Source: Chrysoporthe austroafricana (lineage: Eukaryota > Ascomycota > Sordariomycetes > Diaporthales > Cryphonectriaceae). From it: a stretch of 64,000 nucleotides of DNA. The position numbers and the translations under genes are program-made. Under the pieces are notes generated by a model. The model was not told the DNA's origin, ran no database searches, and was given only the letters and a program-made list of their open reading frames with translations. This document shows positions 10,057-21,295 of the stretch, one piece after another. The stretch is taken from assembly GCA_001051155.2 (NCBI GenBank), contig JYIP02000005.1, forward strand, positions 4,402,001 to 4,466,000, read 5' to 3'. How positions within the stretch are numbered: position 1 is the stretch's first letter; each line of letters opens with the position of its first letter.

Positions 10057-11008
10057 TGTGGGCGGCGTCTGACGAGCGGGAGAAGCGGTCGAAAGCGCGG
10101 ACGGAATGGTAGGAGCGCGGCCGAGGAGTTTTTGAGTATTTTTGACGGGAACTTTTTGACGGGGCTGATAAGATAGTAGGGGGCGCGAGAGGGGCGGGGT
10201 GGGGCGTGACCACCGGCTCCGGGTCGGCCGAGTCAATTGTGTTAGACTTGTGAGATACGACGCTATGGGATACCCTTATTGAATCGAGACCCTGGAAGCG
10301 CTCACTTCTGGGCGGCGCATTTTGAGAATAGCATCCTCACCCGAATTAATACTGCGCTGCGGTGTCAACAACACTGCGAGCAGTGCCAGAGACGAGGAGG
10401 AAAGAAGACGCGCAACGAGCACTTGTGCTGGGCAACCAGGCCAGAACACCGGGCAGCCAGCGGTTCAGGTGAAGAAGACGAGACCCACCTGGGCCGGTCT
10501 ACAGACGTACAGCAGGCAGTCCGCGTCAGAAGGTTGGTTGTCAGCGTCAAAGGGAAAGATGAAGTTTAGACGAGAAGTCCTTGGCAGTACGGAATACCTA
10601 GGTACCGTGGTACAGAGATATTCATCAAACCGAAAGTAAGTAGCTGAGGGTTTCCACCGGGTCTCGCATTGCATACTCCGTGGCCCGTCGTTACCCCGTT
10701 ACCCCGTTACCCCGTTACTCCGTCCTTGTACTACGGTCTATGCTAGTACTGTGTATGATGGTAACCACTTCCAGAATCCTGGGGTAGAATGAGGGCAGAG
10801 TAAAACCCCACAACCGAACTGCCAGGGGTAGTCAACGCGAACCTCGGCTCTGGGGGGCAAGGGGAGGGACACCGGATGCTGCCAGCAGAGTAGACCCTGC
10901 CCAGTAAGGTTGCTATTGCTCTATTCTTCCTCTTTGTTGCTTCCCTCCTCTGTCTTGCTGTGCAGTTCATAAACGAGACGCCCCGGTCTGTGACTCGCAA
11001 CATCCATC
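10057..11008. other. Divergent intergenic region with 8-bp tandem repeat
   Basis: This is a shared upstream region of a reverse-strand hypothetical gene and the forward-strand hydratase gene. It holds a short tandem array of CGTTACCC-type units at 10686-10722. Otherwise only short, unsupported reading frames are seen. Confidence 0.5.
10686..10722. repeat. Tandem repeat of an 8-bp CGTTACCC unit
   Basis: About four and a half consecutive copies of an 8-bp unit (CGTTACCC, the last degenerate to CGTTACTC) are visible between two genes. It is not the canonical fungal telomere repeat (TTAGGG). Probably a small microsatellite. Confidence 0.7.
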
Positions 11009-12042
11009 ATGAGCGGCTTCGAGTATCCTCCCAAGCCCGTTTCTTGGCTGAAGCGAGACGCTCTTCTCTTCGCTAACAGCATTGGCTGCGAGGCCGATGA
11101 GCTTCACTTCCTCTACGTGAGAAGACTCCGCGCCGCCGAGGCAGAGCCCCAGAGCCCTAACCGTCGCAGGAACTCCACCCCGACTTTGCTGTCTTTCCGA
11201 CGTACCCTGTCATCCTGCGTGAGTGAGAGCCGCATGACTGAGCTGCATGACTGAGCCGCGGCGTCGCTGACACCTCGACAGCGTTCAAGGGCACCACGCA
11301 AGAAGTGATCGACTTCTACGCCGCCCAGAAGGCGGTCAAGATTCCCGGCGTCCCGGACTTCGACTACACCCGCGTGGTCGACGGCCAGCGCGTGGTACAG
11401 TTCCTCAAGCCCCTGCCCACCACCTCCGAGGGCCACAGGTTTGAGATCCGCTCTAAGGTCCTCGGCGTCTACGACAAGGGCCGCCCGGGCTCTGTCCTCG
11501 AGGTGCAGCAGGAGCTTGTCGATGCTGGGACTGGCGAGGTGTACTTCCGGGCCACCGGCAGCTCCTTCTTCGTCGGCCAGGGCAACTGGGGAGGGCCCAA
11601 GGGCCCCGCGACGGAGAACTTCCCGCCGCCCAAGGGCAAGGCGCCCGATGTGACGTTCGAGGCACAGACAGGCCCGGGGACGGCGCTCCTGTACAGGTTG
11701 AACGGGGATTACAACCCGCTGCATGCGGACCCCGAGCCCGGCAAGAAGATGGGCTTCGGCGGTACCATCATGCACGGCCTGTACTCATTCAACTCCACCT
11801 GCCACGGGCTCCTCAGGCACGTCGGCGGGAGTGACCCCAAAAACCTGAAGGAGTTTCAGGCAAGGTTTGCGAGCCCTGTCAAGCCTGGCGACAAGCTAGT
11901 GACCCATGTATGGAGGACTGGCGAGGTCAAGGATGGATTTGAGGAGATCCGGTTCGTAACGAGTGTCGGGGACAAGAAGGTGTGCTTGAGCAACGGACGT
12001 GCACTCATGAAGGTCGTTGGTGAGGCCAAGAGCAAGCTGTAG
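11009..12042 (+). CDS. Peroxisomal MaoC-type enoyl-CoA hydratase 2
   Basis: There are three exons: 11009-11116, 11170-11218 and 11282-12042, giving 305 residues. Both introns have GTGAG donors and CAG acceptors, and the joins restore a conserved N-terminal segment (ELHPDFAVFPTYPVILPF). The product is a double-hotdog hydratase that hydrates trans-2-enoyl-CoA to (3R)-hydroxyacyl-CoA, equivalent to the C-terminal domain of the multifunctional beta-oxidation protein Fox2. The hydratase-2 motif is present near residues 230-240 (NGDYNPLHADP, with the catalytic Asp and His), followed by GGTIMHGL. The protein ends in SKL, a canonical type 1 peroxisomal targeting signal, so it should be imported by PEX5, whose gene is 13 kb downstream. 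A role in fatty acid beta-oxidation or in a secondary-metabolite side chain pathway is possible. Confidence 0.92.
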
Positions 12043-12507
12043 AACATTTGTCTTTTGCTGCCGTACTACGTATGTCCTTGAGCGAACCCATGATCAAGTT
12101 TGTGTCGTCTAGCCAGGCTGCGTTGAATTATCTATGGGTGATGCTATCAACGGCCATACATAGGTGTTGCCTCGTGCTGCGTTTGTAGACCCAGGTGAGG
12201 GTGCGGTGAGGCTACTGATTAGGTGAGTTTGATGCAATATCTGAAGAATCTCGTAATTTTCAAAACCACAAACACTAGGTCACAAACATGGACAGTCACG
12301 GAAGCTCAGATTGCTGCCTTGGTTGGTGAGATCTGGTCGGCAGCAAGTACTGTAGCGCGGCACAGGGGCACTGTAACCGAGGGCCGGGACGCCTAGGCCT
12401 CTGGCTGCAGGCGGTCAAATCAACCACCGAAAAAAGCCACTTCAGTGTTACGGACACCCTCACGGAACCTCACAGCTCTGCAAGAGGAGCCAGTAAGATG
12501 TTGCAAG
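12043..12507. other. Intergenic between two forward genes
   Basis: 465 bp, probably the 3' UTR of the hydratase and the promoter of the tubulin cofactor gene. No other feature was seen. Confidence 0.5.
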
Positions 12508-14423
12508 ATGCCACAGAGCGGTGAGCACCAAACTGGCCAGCGCCTTTCTTACGACGGCGCCCTTTGCACCGTCCGGTACACCGGCCCCGTCAGCGGCACC
12601 AGCGGAGAATGGCTCGGCGTCGAGTGGGACGACCCATCCAGAGGCAAACACGACGGATCTCACAAGGGAACGCGGTACTTCACGTGTAAGTCTCCCCGAG
12701 CATCCTCGATTCACAGACTAGTCGCTCAAGTCTCATCCAGGCCTCTCAAAGTCCCCGACAGCTGCCTCCTTCGTGCGGCCCACGCGGCCGGCTGAGAAGC
12801 CGCGGACTTTCCTCGAGGCTCTTCAGGAGAAGTATGCATCCGAGGTGACCGCAGACCACGAGCCCATCTCATCCGGCCCGCAGATCGTGATCTCGGGCAA
12901 GGTCGCTGAGGAGGTTGGCTTCGACAAGATCCGCAAGCAGCAGGCCCAGCTGGGTGAGCTGAAGATCGTCATCGTCGATGGCATGCGAATCGACGCGGCT
13001 TCGGCTGCCAGTGGCCAGGAGAAGCCCATCCGGGAGGTATGCCCAAAGGTGACCGAGCTGGACCTCAGCCGTAACCTGCTAGCTGATCTTGCAACCGTTG
13101 TTGATATCTGCTCCGATTTGACTGAACTGCGTAGTCTAAGGCTCAAGTAGGTTGCGTGGTCGCCGAATCTCGTACAACATGAGCCCGTGCCTGACACTTG
13201 ACAGTGGTAATCGGTTTCTGAACGTGCTCCAAGACAACTCGCTCAGCGGCCCCGAGACAGCCTTTCACGGCGTCAAGGAGCTCGCTGTCGATGAAACTCT
13301 CATGCAATGGGACGAGATATGCCATGTCGCCAGCAGGTTTCTCGCCCTCGCGACCCTTTATGCCAGCTCCAACCAGCTCTCCAGACTATCACCCATCCCG
13401 ACTTCGAAACTCACGTCAACATTGACGGCTATCTACCTAGAATTCAACGACTTCACATCCCTCTCCGATGTTGCTAGCCTCACGGCTGTGACGAACCTGC
13501 GCAATTTGCATCTGAAGGGCAACCACATTTCGACCATGTCCTCCGACACAACAGAGGGAGCGCCGGTTTTCAGCAAGTCTCTCACCCACCTCGATGTTTC
13601 TTACAACAAGATCCATATGTGGTCCTTCGTCGACGCCATCCCGGATTCGTTCCCAGGCTTGGTCTCTCTGCGGCTAGCTCACAACCCCGTCTACGATAAC
13701 CCAGGTTTCGACCAAGAAGCCACCACAGCGAGTGCCAAAGCCACGGTGACGGAAGAGGCCTACATGCTGACCGTCGGCCGCCTGGCGTCACTCAAGACCC
13801 TCAACTTCAGCGCCGTCACGCCCACAGACCGCACCAACGCAGAGATGTTCTACCTCTCCAGGATAGGCCGTCAGCTCTCGTCTGTGCCGGGCACGCCCGA
13901 GGCGGAGGCCAAGGTGATCGCGCAGCACCGCAGGTACAAGGAGCTGTGTGAGGTGTACGGCGAGCCGATGGTGAACCGGCGGAAGGAGATCAATCCTAAC
14001 TTCCTCGAAGCGAGGCTTGTGAGCGTCGTGTTTCGATTTCGCCCCTCCTCACGGGAGGCCGAAGAACTTGACGGCATGCAACAGGGTCCCCTCGAGAAGC
14101 GTGCGCAGATTCCCAAGTCGTTCGACATCTACGCTGTGAAGGGCTTCGCGGGGAGACTCTTCGCGCACCCACCACTCAAACTGCGCCTCATCTGGGAGAC
14201 TGGAGAATGGGATCCAGTGGCAGGCTTTGATGAGGAAATCGGCGACAGTAGCGAAGACGAGGACACAGTCCGAGAGCAAGTGACGAAAGCGAGCGGGGAT
14301 GCTCAATCGGCAAACAAAGCCGCCAGATGGATCAAGCGGGAGGTAGAGCTTAAGGATTCACCTAGACAGTTTGGATTTTGCGTGGATGGACTAGATGTCA
14401 CCATCAGAGTAGAGCCGCGATAG
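12508..14423 (+). CDS. Tubulin-folding cofactor E (CAP-Gly and LRR)
   Basis: Three exons (12508-12685, 12741-13146, 13205-14423) give 600 residues. The N-terminus has a CAP-Gly domain: GEWLGVEWDDPSRGKHDG contains the GKHDG core that binds EEY/F tails, followed by GTRYFTC, where the final Cys codon is split by intron 1. A leucine-rich repeat region follows (VTELDLSRNLLADL, LRSLRLNGN, NLRNLHLKGNHISTM, LTHLDVSYNKIHMW). The C-terminal segment (FAGRLFAHPPLKLRLIWE ... QFGFCVDGLDVTIRVEPR) corresponds to the ubiquitin-like domain. This order is diagnostic of TBCE (Pac2 in yeast), which works with cofactors C and D to form the alpha/beta-tubulin heterodimer in the cytosol. Intron 2 joins AA with T to complete an Asn codon. 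The start was chosen as the ATG directly before the CAP-Gly domain. Confidence 0.93.
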
Positions 14424-14795
14424 AGACATACATGCCTACGTGGCACAATGGTTGGAAACAAGATACCTTGAATGGATCGAAGCAATCGCTTGCTAATATC
14501 CTCTGCCGCCAGAACAAACACCGGTTTGCGTTCGCGCTAGAGACGGAACAATGGGCATAGCAAGCAACCAAGGAAATAACACTGCTGAGTAACATTATAT
14601 CTTGCAAGGCAACAACGGACACATCCGGTTTGAAAGTGAATTCCCATTCCAAAGGGAGATTCCGTAGTATTGACGCGGCTTTGCGTATTTAAGCTTAGGT
14701 ATAGCCTTTCTTCCATCTCTCAGCGACAGCGCCGCTGCAACCATTCTTTCTCTACGTACCTTACATTCTACATACCTTACATCACAACCAGCACA
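14424..14795. other. Intergenic between two forward genes
   Basis: 372 bp. A TATA-like TATTTAAG lies about 110 bp before the next ATG, and the leader is pyrimidine-rich with repeated CATACCTTACAT-like steps. Nothing else was seen. Confidence 0.45.
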
Positions 14796-16352
14796 ATGTA
14801 CCCGTGCCCTGAACACTTCATTATCCGGCCTGGCGACCGCCGAGACACCATCGTGCCACTCGTCGCCGCCGACCAGCTTCCGGAGTGGATCCAGCTGGCA
14901 GGTGTTCCGCGCGAGCTCAGCGCAGAGCAGGCCATCGGACTCACCAACCTCGGTGTCGTCGACAGGGAGGATGACAGCATCTACGAGGTGTGCCTTCGCA
15001 CGGACATGATCCGAACTATCTTAAACGGCACGGAGGACGGGCAGGAGACGCCCAGCTCTTCAGCCAGCGAGAAGAGCCACGTGGAAAAGGCAGACGAATT
15101 TGCTGCAGCGCCTCGAGAGAGCACGGCCGAGGCCACAACTCGGAAGGACACTCCTAGGGACAAGTCGTCGTCTCGAACCGTTGGGATCCGAGGGACAGCA
15201 TCCACGGTGGATCCGCGGCCTGACAGTAGTGAGTCTGGTGTCTCTTCGTCGAGCGTGGCGACTCGTCATCGGAGGCCACGCAGGCTCCAGCAGCAGCACG
15301 AGGACAGGCAGAGCAAGGTTGAGCTGGGCTCAGAACCTAATTCTAGCGCCTCCCGGTACAACATCCCTGGTGTTATGGCTGACGACAAGGCGGCCAAGAA
15401 GGCGATACCCATCCGGCCGCATCTGACCGAGGAGATGCGCGGCCGGGAGCGCGAGAAGTCCCGGCGTGTTCCTGAAGCTCAGCGAAGCACCAAGGGCAAA
15501 TCCCTCGGTGGCGATCCGAATACCATCTACTGCCGACACTGGTGCCAGTACGGCATGTGCAAGTGGGGACGGGAGTGCCGATACCAGCACCGCATGCCGG
15601 CGAGCCGGGAAGGTCTGCGCGAGGTTGGGCTGAGGGACTTCCCTACTTGGTACCTCTTGATGATGGGCACCGGAGGACTCCCTGATCAAGGAGGAAACGT
15701 GGTAGTCGGCGGGATGAATATAAACATGCCCATGGCCAGCGCCAACGTCCTACCCAGCCTGGAACGGTCTTCTCATCCGGTAGAAACCCTTCTGGCCTCC
15801 TCCAGCCGCTCTCAACACAGCCAATCCAGCCAGATCTCGCCGCACTACTCCTCGCCTACAGACACCCGGCTCATGCAAGGCCGTATGCTCGCCTTCCTTT
15901 CCGGTAGCGCGGCGATGAGTAACCGGGAGAAGCTGCGTCAGATCAGGGAGATCCGCGAGCGATTCCTGGGGAGCAGTGCCGCGTCCTCCACACCACCTCA
16001 GCCCACCTCAAGTCCCTCACTTCCGGAAAATAACCCCTACTTCCTCGGAGAGAACCACGGTGGCCATCAGCAGCATCGAGGTCGCGCCAACACGCACACC
16101 AACGCGAGCCTGGCGGCCACCGCGGCCGACCTGAGTGCTACCAGCAGGAGGCAGGCTACGCGGGAGGCGGAGAGGACAGCGAATGCGCTGGTGGAGATTC
16201 AGGCCGACTTGCAGGGGAAGGGCAGCAGCTGCGGCGGGAGCGTTGGGTCGTATGATGAGCTGGAGGGGAGGCTATCGCCGGCGAGCAGTGATGTGACAAG
16301 GGACGAGAATATCTCCGGGGCGTGTGAAGGCAAGCTTGTGGACATCGATTAG
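14796..16352 (+). CDS. CCCH zinc-finger protein
   Basis: An intronless gene encoding 518 residues; the frame is open upstream but the first ATG is at 14796 in GCACAATGTAC. A single CCCH finger is visible near residues 248-264 (YCRHWCQYGMCKWGRECRYQH), with spacing C-x8-C-x5-C-x3-H, matching RNA-binding CCCH fingers. It is followed by a short conserved-looking stretch (GLREVGLRDFPTWYLLMMG). The N-terminal 80 residues look ordered (FIIRPGDRRDTIVPLVAADQL); the rest is Ser/Thr/Gln-rich and probably disordered. The C-terminal third has a helical basic segment (REKLRQIREIRERFLG). A post-transcriptional RNA-binding role is the family inference; target and compartment are unknown. Confidence 0.88.
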   Translation: MYPCPEHFIIRPGDRRDTIVPLVAADQLPEWIQLAGVPRELSAEQAIGLTNLGVVDREDDSIYEVCLRTDMIRTILNGTEDGQETPSSSASEKSHVEKADEFAAAPRESTAEATTRKDTPRDKSSSRTVGIRGTASTVDPRPDSSESGVSSSSVATRHRRPRRLQQQHEDRQSKVELGSEPNSSASRYNIPGVMADDKAAKKAIPIRPHLTEEMRGREREKSRRVPEAQRSTKGKSLGGDPNTIYCRHWCQYGMCKWGRECRYQHRMPASREGLREVGLRDFPTWYLLMMGTGGLPDQGGNVVVGGMNINMPMASANVLPSLERSSHPVETLLASSSRSQHSQSSQISPHYSSPTDTRLMQGRMLAFLSGSAAMSNREKLRQIREIRERFLGSSAASSTPPQPTSSPSLPENNPYFLGENHGGHQQHRGRANTHTNASLAATAADLSATSRRQATREAERTANALVEIQADLQGKGSSCGGSVGSYDELEGRLSPASSDVTRDENISGACEGKLVDID

Positions 16353-17069
16353 CTGAGACTGGCGAGCGAGGCTGCAAATTCCTCTCTGCTTGTCGCGCCC
16401 GAAGTGTATGAACGGACGGGCCTAGTTTGACGCGCCCCGTGGAAATTCGGAGATAGATACATAGCCGTCGCGACGGTCTGGTGGATGAATTCAGTGCCCC
16501 GTTGCTAGTTACTTGGAACTTGGGCTCGGTGATTGGGTGCAGTCAATAATGGACTTTTCAAACTGCCCTACGCATTCAGCCGCCTCTTAGAAGCTTGGAT
16601 GCCCGCACACAGTAATAGTACGGCCGTGGATCCGCGCGAGGTTGTGGCTCTTCTATTGCTAAGACCGGAGACCGAGATTTGTTGGATGAAGGATGCAGGC
16701 AGCAAGGCCGATCCTTTGAGCCCGGGGGCCCATGAAGCCGAGTTTCTGCAGTGCCAGTAGACCTTAATGCCGTAGCGTGCCAGTGGCCCCTCACCTTATA
16801 AGACGGCCTTAACGCCGGGCGCGAATGGATATCATACCCTTTTTAGACGTCAATCCACTGGGGTCCAGGCTAAACAGAAACTGGCGATATCACCGATGTG
16901 GAAAATAGACTCCCTCAATAGTATATAACACCAGTCTCTTGTCCCTAACCTGACGTTTTGTGTTAGCAAGTCCACAGACACACTGAACTAAGACACCTCA
17001 TTGCCAACAAGACAACACACCCCTTATCCAAAAGCGTACCACGTTACAACTTCTCGCTGTAGATCGACA
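16353..17069. other. Intergenic with TATA box for the reductase gene
   Basis: 717 bp. TATATAA at 16922-16928 lies about 145 bp before the next ATG, followed by an A/C-rich leader. No gene was seen. Confidence 0.55.
16922..16928 (+). promoter_or_regulatory. TATA box of the aldo/keto reductase gene
   Basis: TATATAA about 145 bp upstream of the reductase ATG, followed by an A/C-rich leader. Confidence 0.55.
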
Positions 17070-18115
17070 ATGCCTCAGATCAACGGACAAGAAGTCGGCC
17101 CCATGGGGTATGGTCTTATGGGTGAGTGTGCACGTTCCCACGAGCCGTACTGACACGCAATGCTAATACCGCTGCAGGCTTCACTTGGCGGCCCAATCCC
17201 TGCCCTCAGGAGCAAGCTTTTGAGGCCATGCGCGCCGCTCTCAAGAACGGCTGCAACTTCTGGAACGGAGGCGAATTCTACGGAGGTCCGGACTACAACA
17301 GCCCGATCCTGCTCGAGCGTTACTTTGAGAAGTATCCTGAGGATGCGGACAAGGTTGTTCTCAGCATCAAGGGCGCCGCCGGCGCCCGGCTGGAGAAGGG
17401 AGCCGATGGCAGCCCGGAGGAAATCCGGAGGTCCCTTGACGCCGTCCTGAGCCAGCTCAAGGGCCGCAAGAAGCTGGACCTCTTCGAGTGCGCCCGCCGC
17501 GACCCCCGCGTGCCGCTGGAGGTGACATTCGGCGCGATCCAGAAATATATCGATGAGGGCAAGCTCGGAGGCATCTCGCTGTCGGAGGTGAATGCGCAGA
17601 CCATTCACGAAGCGGTCAAGATCACCAAGGTCAAGGCCGTCGAGGTGGAGCTCAGCTTGTTCACCACCGACGTTCTCGAGAATGGCGTCGCGGCAGCCTG
17701 TGCTCAGTACGACATTCCCCTGATCGCCTACTCGCCTCTGTGCCGCGGCCTGTTGACGAGCACACTCAAATCGGTGGATGATATCCCGGAGGGCGATTTC
17801 AGACGGTTCATGCCGCGCTTCCAGGGCGAGAACTTTCAACATAACATCACTCTGTTGGAGCGCGTCAAGGAGCTGGCTAACAAGAAGGGAGTTACCCCGA
17901 GCCAGTTTGCTCTTGCTTGGGTGAGGGCACTCTCCAAGCGCCCTGGCATGCCAACTATCATCCCTATCCCGGGAGCGACAACGGTGGACAGAGTCAATGA
18001 GAACTCGAAGCTGGTGGAGCTGACGGACGAGGACATGGCTGCGGTCGATGAGATCCTGGACAAGATGGAGATCAAGGGGACCCGCTATCCTGCTGGCGCC
18101 CTCATAAACACATAG
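17070..18115 (+). CDS. Aldo/keto reductase, pyridoxal reductase-like
   Basis: Two exons, 17070-17121 and 17178-18115, encode 329 residues; the intron has a GTGAGT donor and GCTGCAG acceptor and splits a Gly codon. The fold is an NADP(H)-dependent (beta/alpha)8 AKR. The start MGYGLMGFTWRPNP, the catalytic Tyr in NGGEFYGG, the catalytic Lys in VVLSIKG, and GGISLSEVNAQTI followed by AYSPLCRGLLTS all match the Plr1/YakC pyridoxal reductase branch. A C-terminal cofactor-binding IPIPGATTVDRVNEN is present. At the usual position of the third catalytic residue the sequence reads ECARRDPRVP, as is common in this branch. The expected reaction is reduction of pyridoxal to pyridoxine, but substrate specificity of AKRs cannot be fixed from sequence. 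Confidence 0.92.
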
Positions 18116-18745
18116 ACAGAGGGCTCGATCGTACTGGTCGCTATAGTAGCTGGATTGAACCTGTGGATCCGTCGAGCTATCAGCATGACTGATATCGGCT
18201 ATGGAGAGTTGGACAAGTCGTGTTGCAGATTGCATCTTCAGAGCCCTAATAATAGGATTTGGGTTTTCCACAACGACACCGCTGACGCAGTGCCTTCAGA
18301 ATTGCAGAACTCAAAGTCGTTCATCAATTGATGCTGACGTGTGGCACGCACAGGAAAGAATGAGGCTGAATCGTGACCGTGCGTACCTGAATGCTTCCTT
18401 CGGTGTGAATAGGCTACCAATGTGCCTGCAATGACTCCAGCGTCAGAGAGACTTGCTGCGACGTCTGGGTGAGCGAATCAGGCCTAGCTCCTAGAGGCTT
18501 TGGCCCAGCTCAGGCTGAGATCCCAGCTGGGTCCTGATGTGATGCCGATCACGAGACTGCACACCGTGTTTGCTATCGTGGAAAGGTGGTGAGGGTCAGA
18601 GGCGGCCATCCAATTTTGGCGGTGCTGGCGCGTTTTGACTCCGCCGATCTTGCTTACCTAATACAGCTGATGCGCTGTGTATTCTGCCTCAGAATATGAA
18701 CTTGATGCTTCAGTCCCACAAGACTCCTGGGGGGTCATTCAGGGG
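18116..18745. other. Intergenic between two forward genes
   Basis: 630 bp with no supported gene. The frame of the next CDS is open for about 70 bp before its first ATG, so an upstream exon cannot be excluded. Confidence 0.45.
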
Positions 18746-20551
18746 ATGCCGAGCATGCCCTCGGACATCTACGACACCATGGCGTCCATCTCATCGCCAG
18801 ATCAGGCTCACGCCAACATCAACGTTCGCGGCACCAAAGGCAAAGGTGCCGGGCGATCTCTCGAGGCGCGCAGGGCCTTTCAGCCCGGCGAGCTCATCGC
18901 AACCTTTCTTACTCCCATATTAGTGCTGCCCAATGGCCCATCCGCAAAAGCTGTCTGCAATCACTGCCTAGCCCATGATAAGCCGACCAAGGCATGCACC
19001 GGATGTAGGGCTGTGGTGTACTGCGGCCTGGCCTGTCAGAAGGCCAACTGGGGCCTGATCCACAAACTCGAATGCAAGGTGTTCAAGAGAGTCAAGACCT
19101 CGGTCGATAAAGACTGGCTCCCGACCCCTGTGAGGGCACTGGTGCAGGTATTGCTGAGGTGGGATGCAGAGCCGGAGCTGCGGAGTCAGTTTGGGTATCT
19201 GGAAGGCAACGTCGATAGGTTCAAGCAGAATGAGCAAGTCTGGAAGGATGTCGGCCTTCAGGCTTATGGCGGCATGGCATATGCTGGGAGGAAGGAGACG
19301 GATGATCAACTCCACATGGCGAGGGATATTCTCTGCAAGGTATGGCGACAATGAGACACTTCGCCATAGAGGTTTCAAGGTGGTCTTCTCTGACGTTCAG
19401 ACAGATCCAGACGAACTCCTTCGACAGGACAGACGCGGACACACCACAGGCTGGGATCTTCCTCCACCAGACTCTTGCCATGGCCAATCATTCCTGTACA
19501 CCGAATGCTGTTGTCAGCTTTTCCGGGAGGGAGGCCTTCTTGAGAGCTGAGCTCCCAATCAGGGAAGGGGACGAGATCACCATCTCATATATCGGTAGGA
19601 CTTTTCTGGTTCGGGGGCTATTTGGTGATTCCTGGTCACGGGCTGACATACCCAGACTACACCAAGCCGAAACTCTTCCGCCAACTCGGCCTTCACTTGT
19701 ACCACTTCGAGTGCGTCTGCCCGCGCTGCAAAGGCGACCTGACGGTCTACGAAGTGTGCCAGAGCTCTCCCATCATCCCCCTCAACTCGTTCAGCCTGCT
19801 GCCCAACCTCGAGAAGCTCCGCAAACCACCCATCAAGCTGCCAAAAACGCAAGCCGACCTCAAGAAGCTCAAAGACAGCATCGACGAGATTTATGTCGCC
19901 TGCCAGCCTGCCGATCCCTCACAGGCACCCAGGACACCCGAGGCGCGGCTCACACACCTCCGGCACCAGTGGAAACAATGCCAGCCCCTCATTCAGGCCG
20001 GGATGTGGGCACAGGAACCCCTTGGACTGACGGTCGAGCATGCTATCATGTATTATACGGAAATCGGCAGCTTCGCACATGCTCTGTCCGTCGCGTGCTT
20101 CGCGGCCTTGAGTTGCGCACCTTTCAAGTATCCCGCGCCCTTTGACGAGCGCCGGCTCAAGGGGCTGATGGTCATCGCCAAGACGATCACAAACACGGCA
20201 CCGCCTTCGGCAATGGACGAGCTGTCCGGCAGAACTGACGAGAGAGTGATGATGTGCCTACGCCAGGCTGATCAAGTCGCCATCTGCGAGGCGCTGGCGC
20301 TGATGGTGGAAAAGCACGGGCTGCTGGCAAACTCAGAGGACTGGGAGATTGTGGTTCTTGCGAGAAGTTTTCTCCAAGATATCGCCACTCTGGAGGGTCG
20401 CGAGAAGGAGTCGGGGTTACTTCGTAGCTGGGCCAACAGTCGTGATGAGGCGGGCATCAAGTATTTTAAGGAGCAGATTCTGCGGCCAATCGAGGACTTG
20501 GCTGCGTTTGCAGTCGAAATTATGACAGCAGATTTTGCGGAGAAAGCGTAG
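18746..20551 (+). CDS. SET and MYND domain protein (SMYD-like)
   Basis: Three exons (18746-19339, 19405-19594, 19656-20551) give 559 residues from the first in-frame ATG; another ATG follows three codons later. The SET domain is split around a MYND finger, as in the SMYD family. The N-terminal SET part contains RGTKGKGAGRSLEARR. The MYND finger reads CNHCLAHDKPTKACTGC, then VVYCGLACQ, NWGLIHKLEC. The second SET part has LAMANHSCTPNAVVSF (the NHSCxPN signature of the S-adenosylmethionine and active-site region) and GDEITISYIDYTKPK, the latter restored only by splicing intron 2. A post-SET Cys cluster (FECVCPRCKGDL) and a TPR-like C-terminus follow. It is predicted to be a lysine methyltransferase; substrates in fungi are largely unknown. 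Confidence 0.9.
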
Positions 20552-20842
20552 CCCTCTAGCAGATACTGTTTCGAGAAAGTGAGTGTGAACCCGCCGGGGT
20601 AAGCAATTCTACCGTTATTCTAACCTAGGATACTTTGAACCTAACAATAGACACCTTGATACAGGGGCTCTGCCCCTCTCACAAATCACTTCCCTACGAG
20701 TCGCCTTCTAGCTGATTAACTTTCTGTAGATGTCGAGGAATGACCGTGGGTTGAGATGTCATCGCATTTTGATAGGCTTCTGTGCGTTTCTCCAGGAGTG
20801 ATTGGGTTTGCTACTGGCCGACTTAAGGTCTGCAGCCGGGGT

Positions 20843-21295
20843 CTATCCTCTGCTTTTCCTAGGAGGACGATTTCTGGGACAGCCTTCAGGCTTTTTGTTG
20901 GCAAGGCTGTTGGACTTTTTTAGGGGTCGGCCTCTGCCCCGGTGGAAGATATAGCCTGCCGCACTGGCTTGGGGGACTGAAATGTGGACATGGAAATGCG
21001 AACCACAGATCTTTCGAGCCACCTTGGATTTGTCTGGAGGGCTGGTGAAAGCATCTCGCCAGCTGTCGTCTTCGTCTTTCTCGGTGTCATTTCGTCTGAG
21101 ACCAAGCTTCATGAGCGACTGAAATGACAGGATTTCAGCCTCGATAGTCTCAATGCGGGAGCTGAGCCTGGAGTCCCTAACGCTCAAGCAGGAGTCATTG
21201 AGGTTGGTCTCTGTCTTGGGCTGAGGTTCAAAAACAACTTTTGTCTTGGATGTGGAAGTGACATATGTATATGAAGAGCTTCTGCCTCCTCTCAT
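20843..21295 (-). CDS. Small AT-hook protein, hypothetical
   Basis: This 150-residue frame has a proper ATG. A putative AT-hook (HRGRGRPLKK, residues 118-127) is the only recognisable motif; the core RGRP binds the minor groove of AT-rich DNA. Before it is a short amphipathic segment (SRIETIEAEILSFQSLMKLG, residues 46-65) that could form a coiled coil and dimerise. The C-terminus is very basic (KKPEGCPRNRPPRKSRG). I know no named family for this. It could be a small chromatin-associated protein or a chance frame; the motif combination and good codon content make a real gene somewhat more likely. It lies tail to tail with the SET/MYND gene. Confidence 0.45.
   Translation of the reverse strand: MRGGRSSSYTYVTSTSKTKVVFEPQPKTETNLNDSCLSVRDSRLSSRIETIEAEILSFQSLMKLGLRRNDTEKDEDDSWRDAFTSPPDKSKVARKICGSHFHVHISVPQASAAGYIFHRGRGRPLKKSNSLANKKPEGCPRNRPPRKSRG

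Noticed and set aside
17075..18271. 398-codon reverse-strand frame opposite the aldo/keto reductase
   Set aside because: It is the antisense of a well-supported conserved gene, lacks an ATG start and has no domain character.
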